From NCBI RefSeq assembly GCF_024347475.1, contig NZ_AP025488.1, positions 1,364,001 to 1,428,000 on the forward strand: a stretch of DNA of 64,000 nt, read 5' to 3'. Origin of the DNA: Vibrio fortis (GTDB lineage Bacteria > Pseudomonadota > Gammaproteobacteria > Enterobacterales > Vibrionaceae). A program made the position numbers and the translations under genes. A model generated the notes under the pieces. It worked only from the letters and a program-made list of their open reading frames with translations, made no database searches and had not been told where the DNA came from. Every line of letters begins with the position of its first letter. Position 1 is the first letter of the stretch. Shown here piece after piece: positions 26,447 through 33,905 of the stretch.

Positions 26447-27271
26447 ATGAAAACTCTGAAGATTCCAGAGAAGATGTCATTTGGACAAGCTAAAAAATAT
26501 ATTTATGAAACTTACCACTTTAACCAAGACCTAAGCATATCGGGTATAGAACGCATTAACAGTTATAAATGCAATGATATTGTTAAACTTTTAGCAAAAA
26601 TGAGAACAACCACTCCACAAACGGTTATCGAGAATGTTCGTAATACCGGAGAAATCCCTCCACTTGATGTAAGACCACTTATTGGGACATATCAAGCATC
26701 TGGTTTTGATAACATTAGGACAGTTGATCCTACAACGGGTTCAGGCCCTACTATACAGGGGGATGCACTGTTAGTTGCCTCAGACTATCAAGATAAATTC
26801 AATAGCTCTGTTACTAATTTATTAAACACCGTACAAAAGCCAGAGCTGGATTCGTTACATACTGCCATTATAAAGTTATTTGCATCCTTTGATTCATATT
26901 TTAACTATAAAAGCCAGCAATTTAATCAAGGGAAAGCTCCGGGTGATCAGCTGAAAGATACAGGAAGCAACATAGTTGGTCTTGAAGATAAAATTAAAAC
27001 TTGGATCCCTCTACTTTCTGACGGCAGTAGCATCAATACCAGAGGAAAAGAATATGCATCATTACTCGCATTGAAAGCAATACGAAATGATGAGGCAATA
27101 CATTCAAAGCAAGCTACACCGACAATAAGCCTGAACGACTTTTTAACAGCAGTTAATCAGATTTTAGACGTATATACATTATTTTATGAAATCCATAAGA
27201 TAATAGATAAACGTGCACCGCAACAAATAATTCGTGCATCATTTATCCCTGATGTAATACTTACAAGTTAA
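26447..27271 (+). CDS. Unknown 274-aa protein with HEPN-like RNDEAIH motif, inverted cassette
   Basis: Not recognised as a named family. The protein is largely helical. Residues 213-219 read RNDEAIH, an Rx5H pattern with Asn after Arg as in HEPN ribonucleases, inside a helix LLALKAIRNDEAIHSK. A preceding segment (TAIIKLFASFDSYFNYK) could be the other helices of the bundle. AAGGTAG precedes the ATG. It is encoded opposite to all other cassettes in the array and therefore needs its own promoter, as toxin or defence cassettes often have. RNase activity is a hypothesis. Confidence 0.55.
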   Translation: MKTLKIPEKMSFGQAKKYIYETYHFNQDLSISGIERINSYKCNDIVKLLAKMRTTTPQTVIENVRNTGEIPPLDVRPLIGTYQASGFDNIRTVDPTTGSGPTIQGDALLVASDYQDKFNSSVTNLLNTVQKPELDSLHTAIIKLFASFDSYFNYKSQQFNQGKAPGDQLKDTGSNIVGLEDKIKTWIPLLSDGSSINTRGKEYASLLALKAIRNDEAIHSKQATPTISLNDFLTAVNQILDVYTLFYEIHKIIDKRAPQQIIRASFIPDVILTS

Positions 27272-27379
27272 ACCAACGCTCATCTAATTATGCCGTACAT
27301 GCTTCACGACACTGCACGGCATTCACGAATGTAAACTACATTATAATTAGATAAACTTCAGTTATTAGACTAGGTCAGC

Positions 27380-27500
27380 TAACGCCTTGTTAAGGGGTCA
27401 GCAACGCAATACCAAAGCCGCCGCATACCGCCTTAAACACTAAAACCAACGCATAGTAAAAATGCCACGCGTTGCGAATCCCTCTTGAACAATTTGTTAT
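27380..27500 (-). repeat. attC (VCR-like) site E, 121 nt
   Basis: TAACGCCTTGTTAAGGGGTC ... GCCACGCGTTGCGAATCCC ... GAACAATTTGTTAT. Follows the stop of the 141-aa gene by 4 nt on the minus strand. Confidence 0.92.
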
Positions 27501-27504
27501 GTGT

Positions 27505-27930
27505 TTACTCAAAGTAACCCTCGGAAGCAATTGCGACCGATTGAGAGAACAACCCTTCACCTTCTTCTAAGTCTGGAAGAGTTGGACGCCAGAAGGATAA
27601 CTGAAGCTCTTTAAATACGTAGCTATAGCCTAACTCTGGATCAGAATGATCATAGTTACCTTCTAGCTGAATTCGTTCGAGCACATTAGTCGCTAATGTC
27701 CTATGTACGTCAAAGCCAAGCAATGTCGTTGAAAACAACTCAGAAGCAGCGGCTTCAATGAACTCAACTCTTCCTTCATTATCAAAATCTACCATGAGAC
27801 CGTCTAAAAAATGATGGCGATGTCCATAGATGCAATCAGGAGCTCCGATAACATTGTTCACTTCAGTTTCTGTCATACCGAGTTTAACTGGACCGATTGA
27901 GTTTCCTAGTTTAATTTCGAAAATTTTCAT
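27505..27930 (-). CDS. Unknown 141-aa cassette protein
   Basis: Starts MKIFEIKLGNSIGPVKLGMT, then ETEVNNVIGAPDCIYGHRHH and LMVDFDNEGRVEFIEAA. The GPVKLGMTETEV...G.P pattern resembles SmpA/BamE-like or immunity-type small folds, but I cannot assign it. No signal peptide, so cytoplasmic. AGGATAAAA precedes the ATG. Flanked by attC sites E and F, so a bona fide cassette. Confidence 0.65.
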   Translation of the reverse strand: MKIFEIKLGNSIGPVKLGMTETEVNNVIGAPDCIYGHRHHFLDGLMVDFDNEGRVEFIEAAASELFSTTLLGFDVHRTLATNVLERIQLEGNYDHSDPELGYSYVFKELQLSFWRPTLPDLEEGEGLFSQSVAIASEGYFE

Positions 27931-27948
27931 TTTTATCCTAAAAACACA

Positions 27949-28068
27949 TAACGCCTAGCTAAGTGGCTAACAAACTGACCACTCAACCTAATTGACCACC
28001 TTAAACACTGAACTCAACCAAACCAAAAATGCCAAGCGTTTGTTAGTCCGTCTTAAGCGTTTTGTTAT
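27949..28068 (-). repeat. attC (VCR-like) site F, 120 nt
   Basis: TAACGCCTAGCTAAGTGGCTA ... AAAATGCCAAGCGTTTGTTAG ... AAGCGTTTTGTTAT. More diverged than C-E but with the same arms and spacing. It lies between the 141-aa and 84-aa genes. Confidence 0.85.
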
Positions 28069-28113
28069 GTGCGTGCTCAAAGTGTGAGATAGCAGCTTCC
28101 AAAGACAACTACC

Positions 28114-28368
28114 TCATTTTGTTTTCTTCCAAGACCTCGCACTGGTTTTCCCCGAAAGAGTAACAATGGTACTTTGATAATACTTGCCTGAACGAGCAGA
28201 CGGATTATTAGTAGCGGACCACCCAGAATTTTCTTCTTCAAACTGAGCAATAAACCGTCTAACACTTTTCGTCGATTTTAATGATCGAAGCAACAGATCC
28301 CTTGCGACTAGATCTCCGTCAAGAGCTTTTCGAGCAAGGTCATTCAATACTTTAGAATTTTTTTTCAT
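28114..28368 (-). CDS. Small basic 84-aa cassette protein
   Basis: MKKNSKVLNDLARKALDGDL starts a helical, Lys/Arg-rich protein ending SARSWKKTK. Not recognised. Start placed at 28368, just downstream of a core-like GTTATGTGC (28381-28389, minus strand) that marks the cassette's 5' end; the frame is open to 28464 but would cross that boundary. GGAAG lies 4 nt upstream. Confidence 0.5.
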   Translation of the reverse strand: MKKNSKVLNDLARKALDGDLVARDLLLRSLKSTKSVRRFIAQFEEENSGWSATNNPSARSGKYYQSTIVTLSGKTSARSWKKTK

Positions 28369-28380
28369 TATACTTCCGAA

Positions 28381-28389
28381 GCACATAAC
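28381..28389 (-). other. Candidate attC core remnant at the outer edge of the array
   Basis: GTTATGTGC on the minus strand is identical to the junction bases next to sites E and F, but no full attC lies beyond it. The sequence further upstream is a hairpin-rich, AT-rich 200-nt stretch. Confidence 0.4.
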
Positions 28390-28584
28390 AGCTATATTAG
28401 ACAGAAAAATTCTGCATTTTCTGTTTGAAACATTTCTATCTAGTTCCAGCCTTACGTAGAACACTGCTTAGTAAGTGTTTTAATAACAGTACCTTACTGG
28501 CTTCAACATTCAATAAACGTGACTAAATACAGAATTTTTCTATAAAACATCGGAAAAATATAGAAAACAAATGTGTTTGCTTAT

Positions 28585-28701
28585 TTAATCGTCATCTTCT
28601 TGATTGATTTCTTCGCCGCAGCCTAGGCATTTCGGTTCTAAGTCTGTGGGTAGCATGATAATTAAGCCGCAGTGTGGGCATAGATCGCCTTGGTTATACA
28701 T
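28585..28701 (-). CDS. 38-aa zinc-ribbon microprotein
   Basis: MYNQGDLCPHCGLII and PKCLGCGEEINQEDDD give two CxxC knuckles (Cys8, Cys11, Cys25, Cys28), enough for one zinc ion. AGGAG lies 5-6 nt before the ATG and the gene starts 8 nt after the stop of the 198-aa gene, so they form an operon. A structural or regulatory partner of that protein is likely; function unknown. Confidence 0.75.
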   Translation of the reverse strand: MYNQGDLCPHCGLIIMLPTDLEPKCLGCGEEINQEDDD

Positions 28702-28709
28702 AGTCACTC

Positions 28710-29306
28710 CTAAGCTGCGCTGAATTCGCCGTTGTATGAGATAAGGCCAGTTTTTTTGCCTTTGAGAAGAATGGTCACGCCTTGCTCGTTTAATCCGGTG
28801 ATCTGCCAGCCGAGCTTTTCTGCCTTGGCTAAGGTTGCAAGGGCTTTGGGTTTGCCTACTAGGCTCTCCATGATCGCGGTGACGTCTGTCTCTTCGCCAA
28901 TCATGTCGATGAGTACTGAGTTATCGTAGTCAACTTCGGCAAGGGTTTTGCCCTGCTCGTTCACCGTTAGCGACACAATGCGAAACACCGCTTTGTCGTT
29001 GTAATCGACAATATGAGACTTTCCTGCATCATCAACGTAACCATCAATTGCGACAATGTAACCCGGTTTGCCTTGGGCAATGGTTTTGACATGTTTTGCG
29101 CGCTCTACACCGCCCGCTCTGGTTCTGCCGTCGTCGTCAGTTTCCATGCCACTACTGGCAATGTCGAACTTGTCGCCAACTTTGGTGCGATTCCATGCAC
29201 GTAGGTAAACCCCTTTGGCGTTCTCACTTCCCCACGACCACACGGTGTTGTGAAGCGGTGCCTCCAGTTTTTGTTCAAAGAACTTAGAAATGGCTAATTT
29301 AGACAT
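28710..29306 (-). CDS. Conserved-looking 198-aa protein of unknown function
   Basis: Residues 8-40 (FFEQKLEAPLHNTVWSWGS, GVYLRAWNR) resemble a module I have seen at the N-terminus of some bacterial HNH-type and hypothetical proteins, but no nuclease motif is present here. The rest is mixed alpha/beta (GYIVAIDGYVDD, KAVFRIVSLTV). Start at 29306 after GAGGTAAG; open to 29342. Operon with the zinc-ribbon gene. Confidence 0.6.
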   Translation of the reverse strand: MSKLAISKFFEQKLEAPLHNTVWSWGSENAKGVYLRAWNRTKVGDKFDIASSGMETDDDGRTRAGGVERAKHVKTIAQGKPGYIVAIDGYVDDAGKSHIVDYNDKAVFRIVSLTVNEQGKTLAEVDYDNSVLIDMIGEETDVTAIMESLVGKPKALATLAKAEKLGWQITGLNEQGVTILLKGKKTGLISYNGEFSAA

Positions 29307-29450
29307 CAACTTACCTCTACTAAATAGAAACGCACTCATCAAATGTAAAACAAGTAAGGTATGAACCCAAACTTACAAAACATCGTACCAATTTCGAAAT
29401 ATAGTATGTAAACCTGATGTTTAATCAATCAGTATTTCATACTTAAAACG

Positions 29451-29478
29451 AAAAACGCCGACTAGAGCGTCGGCGTTT
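29451..29478 (-). terminator. Terminator after the RarD-like gene
   Basis: AAACGCCGAC ... GTCGGCGTTT, a perfect 10-bp stem with 6-nt loop, followed on the minus strand by TTCG after the A/T tract. It works for the gene stopping at 29506. Confidence 0.88.
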
Positions 29479-29505
29479 ATGTTGAGAGTTGTTAAAGCTA
29501 AGTGG

Positions 29506-30465
29506 TTAAGAACGCGATTGTTTAGCGATCCTGCTGGCTTTCATTCGTTTGTAGCCGTCCATGACTAAAGCGATTAAGGCAAACGAAATAAACAGGTAGG
29601 TCGGGACTTCATGCAGCACAATGCTGTCGCCAATTAGTAGCCCGACAATAAAGATGAAACTCGGCTCTACGTAACCCATTAAGCCAAACAGAGACACCGG
29701 CAGCTTTGAGTAAGCGAAAAGATAGAGCAGCATTGGCGTAACCGACACTACTGCTAGCCCAAGGTAATACACGTACGACGTGGCTGGCAGGTTCATAAAA
29801 TGCTCGGCTGGGTAAAGGTAGAACATCCCGAAGATAGCCAAAGGGAGCATCATAATGTGGTCAACGGCCAAGCCAATATCGGTCGGCATTGGGTTGGTTT
29901 TACGAAACATAAAATACACTGGGTAGCCAAGCGCGACGACCAATACCACCCAAGACAGGCCCGATGCCCAGACATAAGCATACAAAGTACCTGCCAACGC
30001 AAAGTAACACGCCACTTTTTGCAACTTAGAGAGGCTGTCTTTGTAATAAAAGCAGCCGATCAACACCATCACAATAGGCATGGTGAAATAGCCTAGCGCG
30101 AGGTTCAGGGTTTCTCCATTGGCCGGAGCCCAAACGAACAACCAATATTGTGGTGCGACAAGCACAGCGGAAGTCAGGTATTTCGGCCACTTACGCCACT
30201 GCTTCAATGCGTCCCACAGCAGTGGCAATCGCTTGGTGAAGAACAGTAAGATAAAGAACAGCATCGTACTCCAAACAATACGCTGCGTAGCCAGCCAGTG
30301 ACTCTCGCCCCCTGCAATTAAGCTTGGCCCTATGTCCGGATGGATTTGTACATAAGCTGGAATGCAAGCAAACAGCATTGAACAAAGTATCGATGCAGCC
30401 ACCCCTTTTGATTGATCAGACATCAAGTGGGTGTATTTATGAAATAAAGCCTTTAACTGACTCAT
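29506..30465 (-). CDS. rarD: RarD-type EamA permease
   Basis: 319 aa with ten predicted membrane helices in two EamA repeats. SKGVAASILCSMLFACIPAY, WLATQRIVWSTML and VAPQYWLFVWAPANG match RarD proteins. Exports a small metabolite across the inner membrane; substrate unknown. AGGTAGAATTC precedes the first ATG. Assigned by similarity pattern only. Confidence 0.85.
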   Translation of the reverse strand: MSQLKALFHKYTHLMSDQSKGVAASILCSMLFACIPAYVQIHPDIGPSLIAGGESHWLATQRIVWSTMLFFILLFFTKRLPLLWDALKQWRKWPKYLTSAVLVAPQYWLFVWAPANGETLNLALGYFTMPIVMVLIGCFYYKDSLSKLQKVACYFALAGTLYAYVWASGLSWVVLVVALGYPVYFMFRKTNPMPTDIGLAVDHIMMLPLAIFGMFYLYPAEHFMNLPATSYVYYLGLAVVSVTPMLLYLFAYSKLPVSLFGLMGYVEPSFIFIVGLLIGDSIVLHEVPTYLFISFALIALVMDGYKRMKASRIAKQSRS

Positions 30466-30510
30466 GAATTCTACCTATCGTAACTGTGCTTACAGGCTAC
30501 AAGACAACAA

Positions 30511-30541
30511 CAAAAAAGCGCCGTCATGGTTTGACAGCGCT
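30511..30541 (-). terminator. Probable terminator downstream of nasA
   Basis: On the minus strand AGCGCTGTCA ... TGACGGCGCT (one mismatch) is followed by a TTTTTT run. It is about 270 nt past the nasA stop, ahead of the rarD gene. Confidence 0.65.
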
Positions 30542-30813
30542 TCTCAGTATCCAATCGAAAACTCTATTGGATAACTCTGATTCTATAATTGGTTCGGCGC
30601 ATTAAATATCACCGCTCATTAAAGAATGCAATCATTAGGTATCTAATTGCTTAAGATTTAGCATAGGTTGTTCACAAGATCACTACAATTAGAAGATTCC
30701 TCTACTTTTTAACTCATTAGTAAGTTATTAATCAATATTTAGCGTACTAAAAACACATTAATCATTGATTTATCATGCCAATATTACGTGCTAGAGATCA
30801 TTCACCTCATCAA

Positions 30814-33378
30814 CTATTTTGCCAATGTGCTCAAAAACTCCGCTTCAAACTCTTCATCCGCTTTTCGAGTTAAACACGCCACCAGCCAATCAATGCTGTC
30901 ATTATCTAGCTTACTATTCACCACAAAGGCTTGTTTCACTCCAAATTGGTCTAGCTTCGCAGAGCCGTAGTTTTTAAATGACTTATTACCGTGATAGTGG
31001 AGCGACTTGATCGCTTCGGAGTCTGGCTCCGGTATAGATTCAAGAGTGTTGGCAAGCTGAATCACTAACTCCATTGGGTTCTTAGATGAAGAGATACGAT
31101 ACAAAAAACCGCCCTCCACTCTTTGGCGTACCCAATAATCAAACCCGCTGCAATCCATCACTTTGTCACTCACAAGTGCCGCCTCGCTACGATAGCCACA
31201 TGACTCAACCATGACTGGGGTATGTTTGAATTCAGGCTGACCAGATGTCGCATCAGTGTGAGGTAAAATAAGATCACACGGTTTGCTGTCTTTTGCGGTT
31301 GGAGCGTTCCAGTGAATGGGCATGAAAACTTGTTCTCGGCGCATCTCTTTGGTGACCACTAAGCGAGCTTGGCACTCCCCTTGTGCGCTGCGTACTTTCA
31401 CGACAGGGTTAACAGTAGCGTGGTTGAATGCGTCTAAGCCGAATTCATCCAGATCAAGTTCAGCCACCGTATCGGGGTGCATGGCAACGAACGGTTCTGG
31501 CGTGTGCTCGCCTAATCCTGCGGCTAAACCCGTTCGGCTCATGGTGTGCCATTGGTCACGGATTCGGCCAGTGTTCATGATAAGCGGGTACTCGACACTG
31601 GTATCGGCGATGGGTTTGTCGTGCTCAACCGCGACAAACTGCGCCTTGCCCGACTCGGTAAAGAACTCGCCTTTGGTAAACATGCGCTGCTCAATAATCT
31701 CTGGTTGATACTCAAGCACCGGCCACTGTTGTGGGGTGAGTTCACCGTAGCCTTTCTCATCCAATTTGGTTAATCCGATCAAACACAAATCCCGCGCTTT
31801 ACCTCTCTCATTACCGAGTGCAGTCATCTCGCAGTACTCTTTAAATATCTCGCCTTCATGGCGGTAATCAAATTGGTCTTTGAATCCCATTTTTTGCGCT
31901 ACTTCTTTTAGTATCCACCAGTCTGGCTTGGCTTCACCTGGGCTTGGCAATATGCGGCGCTGGCGCGAGATTCTGCGTTCAGAGTTGGTTACGGTACCAG
32001 ACTTTTCGCTCCAACCTTGGGCGGGTAACACCACATCAGCCAAGCGTGTAGTTTCCGTATCGGCAATGCAGTCCGACACCACCACAAATGGGCACTTCTC
32101 TAACGCAGTTTTGATTTTCTCACTATCAGGTAGGCTCACCACGGGGTTGGTCGCCATGATCCACACCGCTTTGATTTTGCCGTCGTTCATTGCATCAAAT
32201 AGATCAATGGCTTTTAACCCTGCGCGAGTGGCTAGGTTGTCTGTCTTCCAAAAATCACTCACGGTTTGGTGCGATTGTGGATCACCAAACTCAAAATGCG
32301 CTGCTAACGTATTGGCTAAGCCACCCACTTCACGGCCCCCCATCGCATTTGGTTGGCCTGTCACTGAGAATGGCCCCGTGCCCACCTTGCCGATTTTGCC
32401 TGTTGCTAAGTGGCAATTAATGATGGCATTCACCTTGTCACACCCTTGGGTAGATTGGTTTACACCTTGGGAGTAGATGGTTAGAACCTTGTCGTTAGAT
32501 GCGAACAGCTTGTAGAACTGAGTCAATTGCTGCTCGGTAAGCCCTGTCAGCTCAGAAACGCTTTTATCGCCCCAACCATTATCGGTATAACGGTAACGGG
32601 TTGCGGTACGAATCGCTTCAGTAAAGCCTTGAGTGTGCTTTTCTATGTAGTCTGGGTCGAGCTTGTCATTGTCGTCGAGGTAGCCTAGCAAACCATTAAA
32701 CAGCGCCACGTCTGAGCCGGATTCGAGCGCCAAATGCATATCGGCTATTTCACAGGTATCGGTGTAGCGCGGGTCAATCACCACCACTTTCATTGCGGGG
32801 TTAGCTTGTTTCGCCGCTCTCAATCGTTGAAATAATACAGGGTGACACCAAGCGAGGTTCGAGCCTGTGATCACCACCACCTCTGCTTGTTCGAGATCTT
32901 CATAACAAACAGGAACCGTATCGGTGCCGAATGCGCGCTTATGGCCGACAACGCTCGATGCCATACAAAGGCGAGAGTTACTGTCGATGTTGGCGCTACC
33001 AATAAAGCCTTTCATCAGTTTGTTGGCAACATAGTAGTCTTCTGTGAGTAATTGACCCGATACATAGAAGGCGACCGAGTCTGGCCCATGCTCTTTAATC
33101 GCTTGAGCGAACTTATCGGCCACCAGCTGTGATGCCTCGCTCCACGGAAGTAGCTGCTGTCCGCTCGCCACGCTTTTCATTGGTTGGGTTAAGCGACCTA
33201 TTGGGGTCACAGTGTCGCCCAAGGCTGCGCCTTTAGTACATAACTTGCCATAATTCGATGGGTGCTCTTTGTCGCCACGCACTTCCAATTTCCCCGAAGC
33301 AGTTGGCCTTACTTCAATGCCACAACCCACGCCACAGTAAGCACACGTTGATTTGATCCAATCCTTGTTTGAACTCAT
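30814..33378 (-). CDS. nasA: Assimilatory nitrate reductase catalytic subunit NasA
   Basis: 854 aa molybdopterin oxidoreductase that reduces nitrate to nitrite in the cytoplasm. The N-terminal [4Fe-4S] motif is CAYCGVGCG with the fourth Cys in GKLCTKG. Molybdopterin-binding regions include SNSRLCMASSVVGHKRAFG (the lysine-free assimilatory type), VTGQPNAMGGREVGG and ATNPVVSLPD; the C-terminal MopB domain has MNTGRIRDQWHTM. Start chosen at 33378 behind GAGGGAAGAGTG; open to 33417. No separate electron-transfer subunit is adjacent. Divergent from nirB. Confidence 0.95.
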   Translation of the reverse strand: MSSNKDWIKSTCAYCGVGCGIEVRPTASGKLEVRGDKEHPSNYGKLCTKGAALGDTVTPIGRLTQPMKSVASGQQLLPWSEASQLVADKFAQAIKEHGPDSVAFYVSGQLLTEDYYVANKLMKGFIGSANIDSNSRLCMASSVVGHKRAFGTDTVPVCYEDLEQAEVVVITGSNLAWCHPVLFQRLRAAKQANPAMKVVVIDPRYTDTCEIADMHLALESGSDVALFNGLLGYLDDNDKLDPDYIEKHTQGFTEAIRTATRYRYTDNGWGDKSVSELTGLTEQQLTQFYKLFASNDKVLTIYSQGVNQSTQGCDKVNAIINCHLATGKIGKVGTGPFSVTGQPNAMGGREVGGLANTLAAHFEFGDPQSHQTVSDFWKTDNLATRAGLKAIDLFDAMNDGKIKAVWIMATNPVVSLPDSEKIKTALEKCPFVVVSDCIADTETTRLADVVLPAQGWSEKSGTVTNSERRISRQRRILPSPGEAKPDWWILKEVAQKMGFKDQFDYRHEGEIFKEYCEMTALGNERGKARDLCLIGLTKLDEKGYGELTPQQWPVLEYQPEIIEQRMFTKGEFFTESGKAQFVAVEHDKPIADTSVEYPLIMNTGRIRDQWHTMSRTGLAAGLGEHTPEPFVAMHPDTVAELDLDEFGLDAFNHATVNPVVKVRSAQGECQARLVVTKEMRREQVFMPIHWNAPTAKDSKPCDLILPHTDATSGQPEFKHTPVMVESCGYRSEAALVSDKVMDCSGFDYWVRQRVEGGFLYRISSSKNPMELVIQLANTLESIPEPDSEAIKSLHYHGNKSFKNYGSAKLDQFGVKQAFVVNSKLDNDSIDWLVACLTRKADEEFEAEFLSTLAK

Positions 33379-33480
33379 CACTCTTCCCTCGTGCAGTGTT
33401 CTTTTTATTGCTTCCACCTAACGAATCAGAAAGCCGCTAATCCATCTCTTTCTGCGGTGAAAATTTCTCTTTTTTATTAA

Positions 33481-33496
33481 AGCAATTTACGCACCA
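33481..33496 (-). promoter_or_regulatory. Sigma-54 promoter for nasA
   Basis: On the minus strand TGGTGCGTAAATTGCT fits the -24/-12 consensus TGGYRYRN4TTGCW at every position. It ends about 100 nt before the nasA ATG. RpoN with an enhancer-binding activator, probably NtrC, is expected. Confidence 0.7.
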
Positions 33497-33610
33497 CTAT
33501 TTGGCTCATTCTCACGCAATAAAAATAGTTAATAATTACAAAAACTTAAAACAAATAAAAATAGCAGAACTCATGTTAAGGGGATGAAAAAAAGCAAACA
33601 TTGAGATATT

Positions 33611-33638
33611 TGCACCATGTTGATCAATTTTGCACCAC
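33611..33638. promoter_or_regulatory. Candidate enhancer (NtrC-like half-sites) shared by nasA and nirB
   Basis: TGCACCAT and TGCACCAC occur as direct repeats 20 nt apart. The NtrC consensus uses GCAC half-sites, but as an inverted pair; here the second arms are weak. The pair lies roughly midway between the two opposed sigma-54 promoters, about 115-155 nt from each, the usual enhancer distance. Confidence 0.5.
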
Positions 33639-33766
33639 AAAGGCTCATTTTCATAAATCTCCCACTTCAACAACCTACCACTTTAGGGGTAATTGAGTTA
33701 TTTAACACTTACCTAAACAACTGAATATTAGAGATATTATTATTTTTCTCGATCTGCTTTTTTATC

Positions 33767-33782
33767 TGGCACCCTACTTGCT
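33767..33782 (+). promoter_or_regulatory. Sigma-54 promoter for nirBD
   Basis: TGGCACCCTACTTGCT has the invariant GG and GC at -24/-12 spacing. Transcription would start near 33794, leaving a 5' leader of about 110 nt before nirB. Confidence 0.75.
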
Positions 33783-33905
33783 CCCTTAAATACCAACAAC
33801 CCAAAATTCACAGTTTTTAAGTTCATTGGAAGAACAGCAAATTACCCACCATTGAGAGTGGTCTGTTTATAAAACGCTAGGAAGCCAGCAAAAAAGGAAT
33901 TTACT

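Noticed and set aside
31880..32476. 198-codon frame opposite nasA
   Set aside because: Shadow of a long, well-supported molybdoenzyme gene; no ribosome site.
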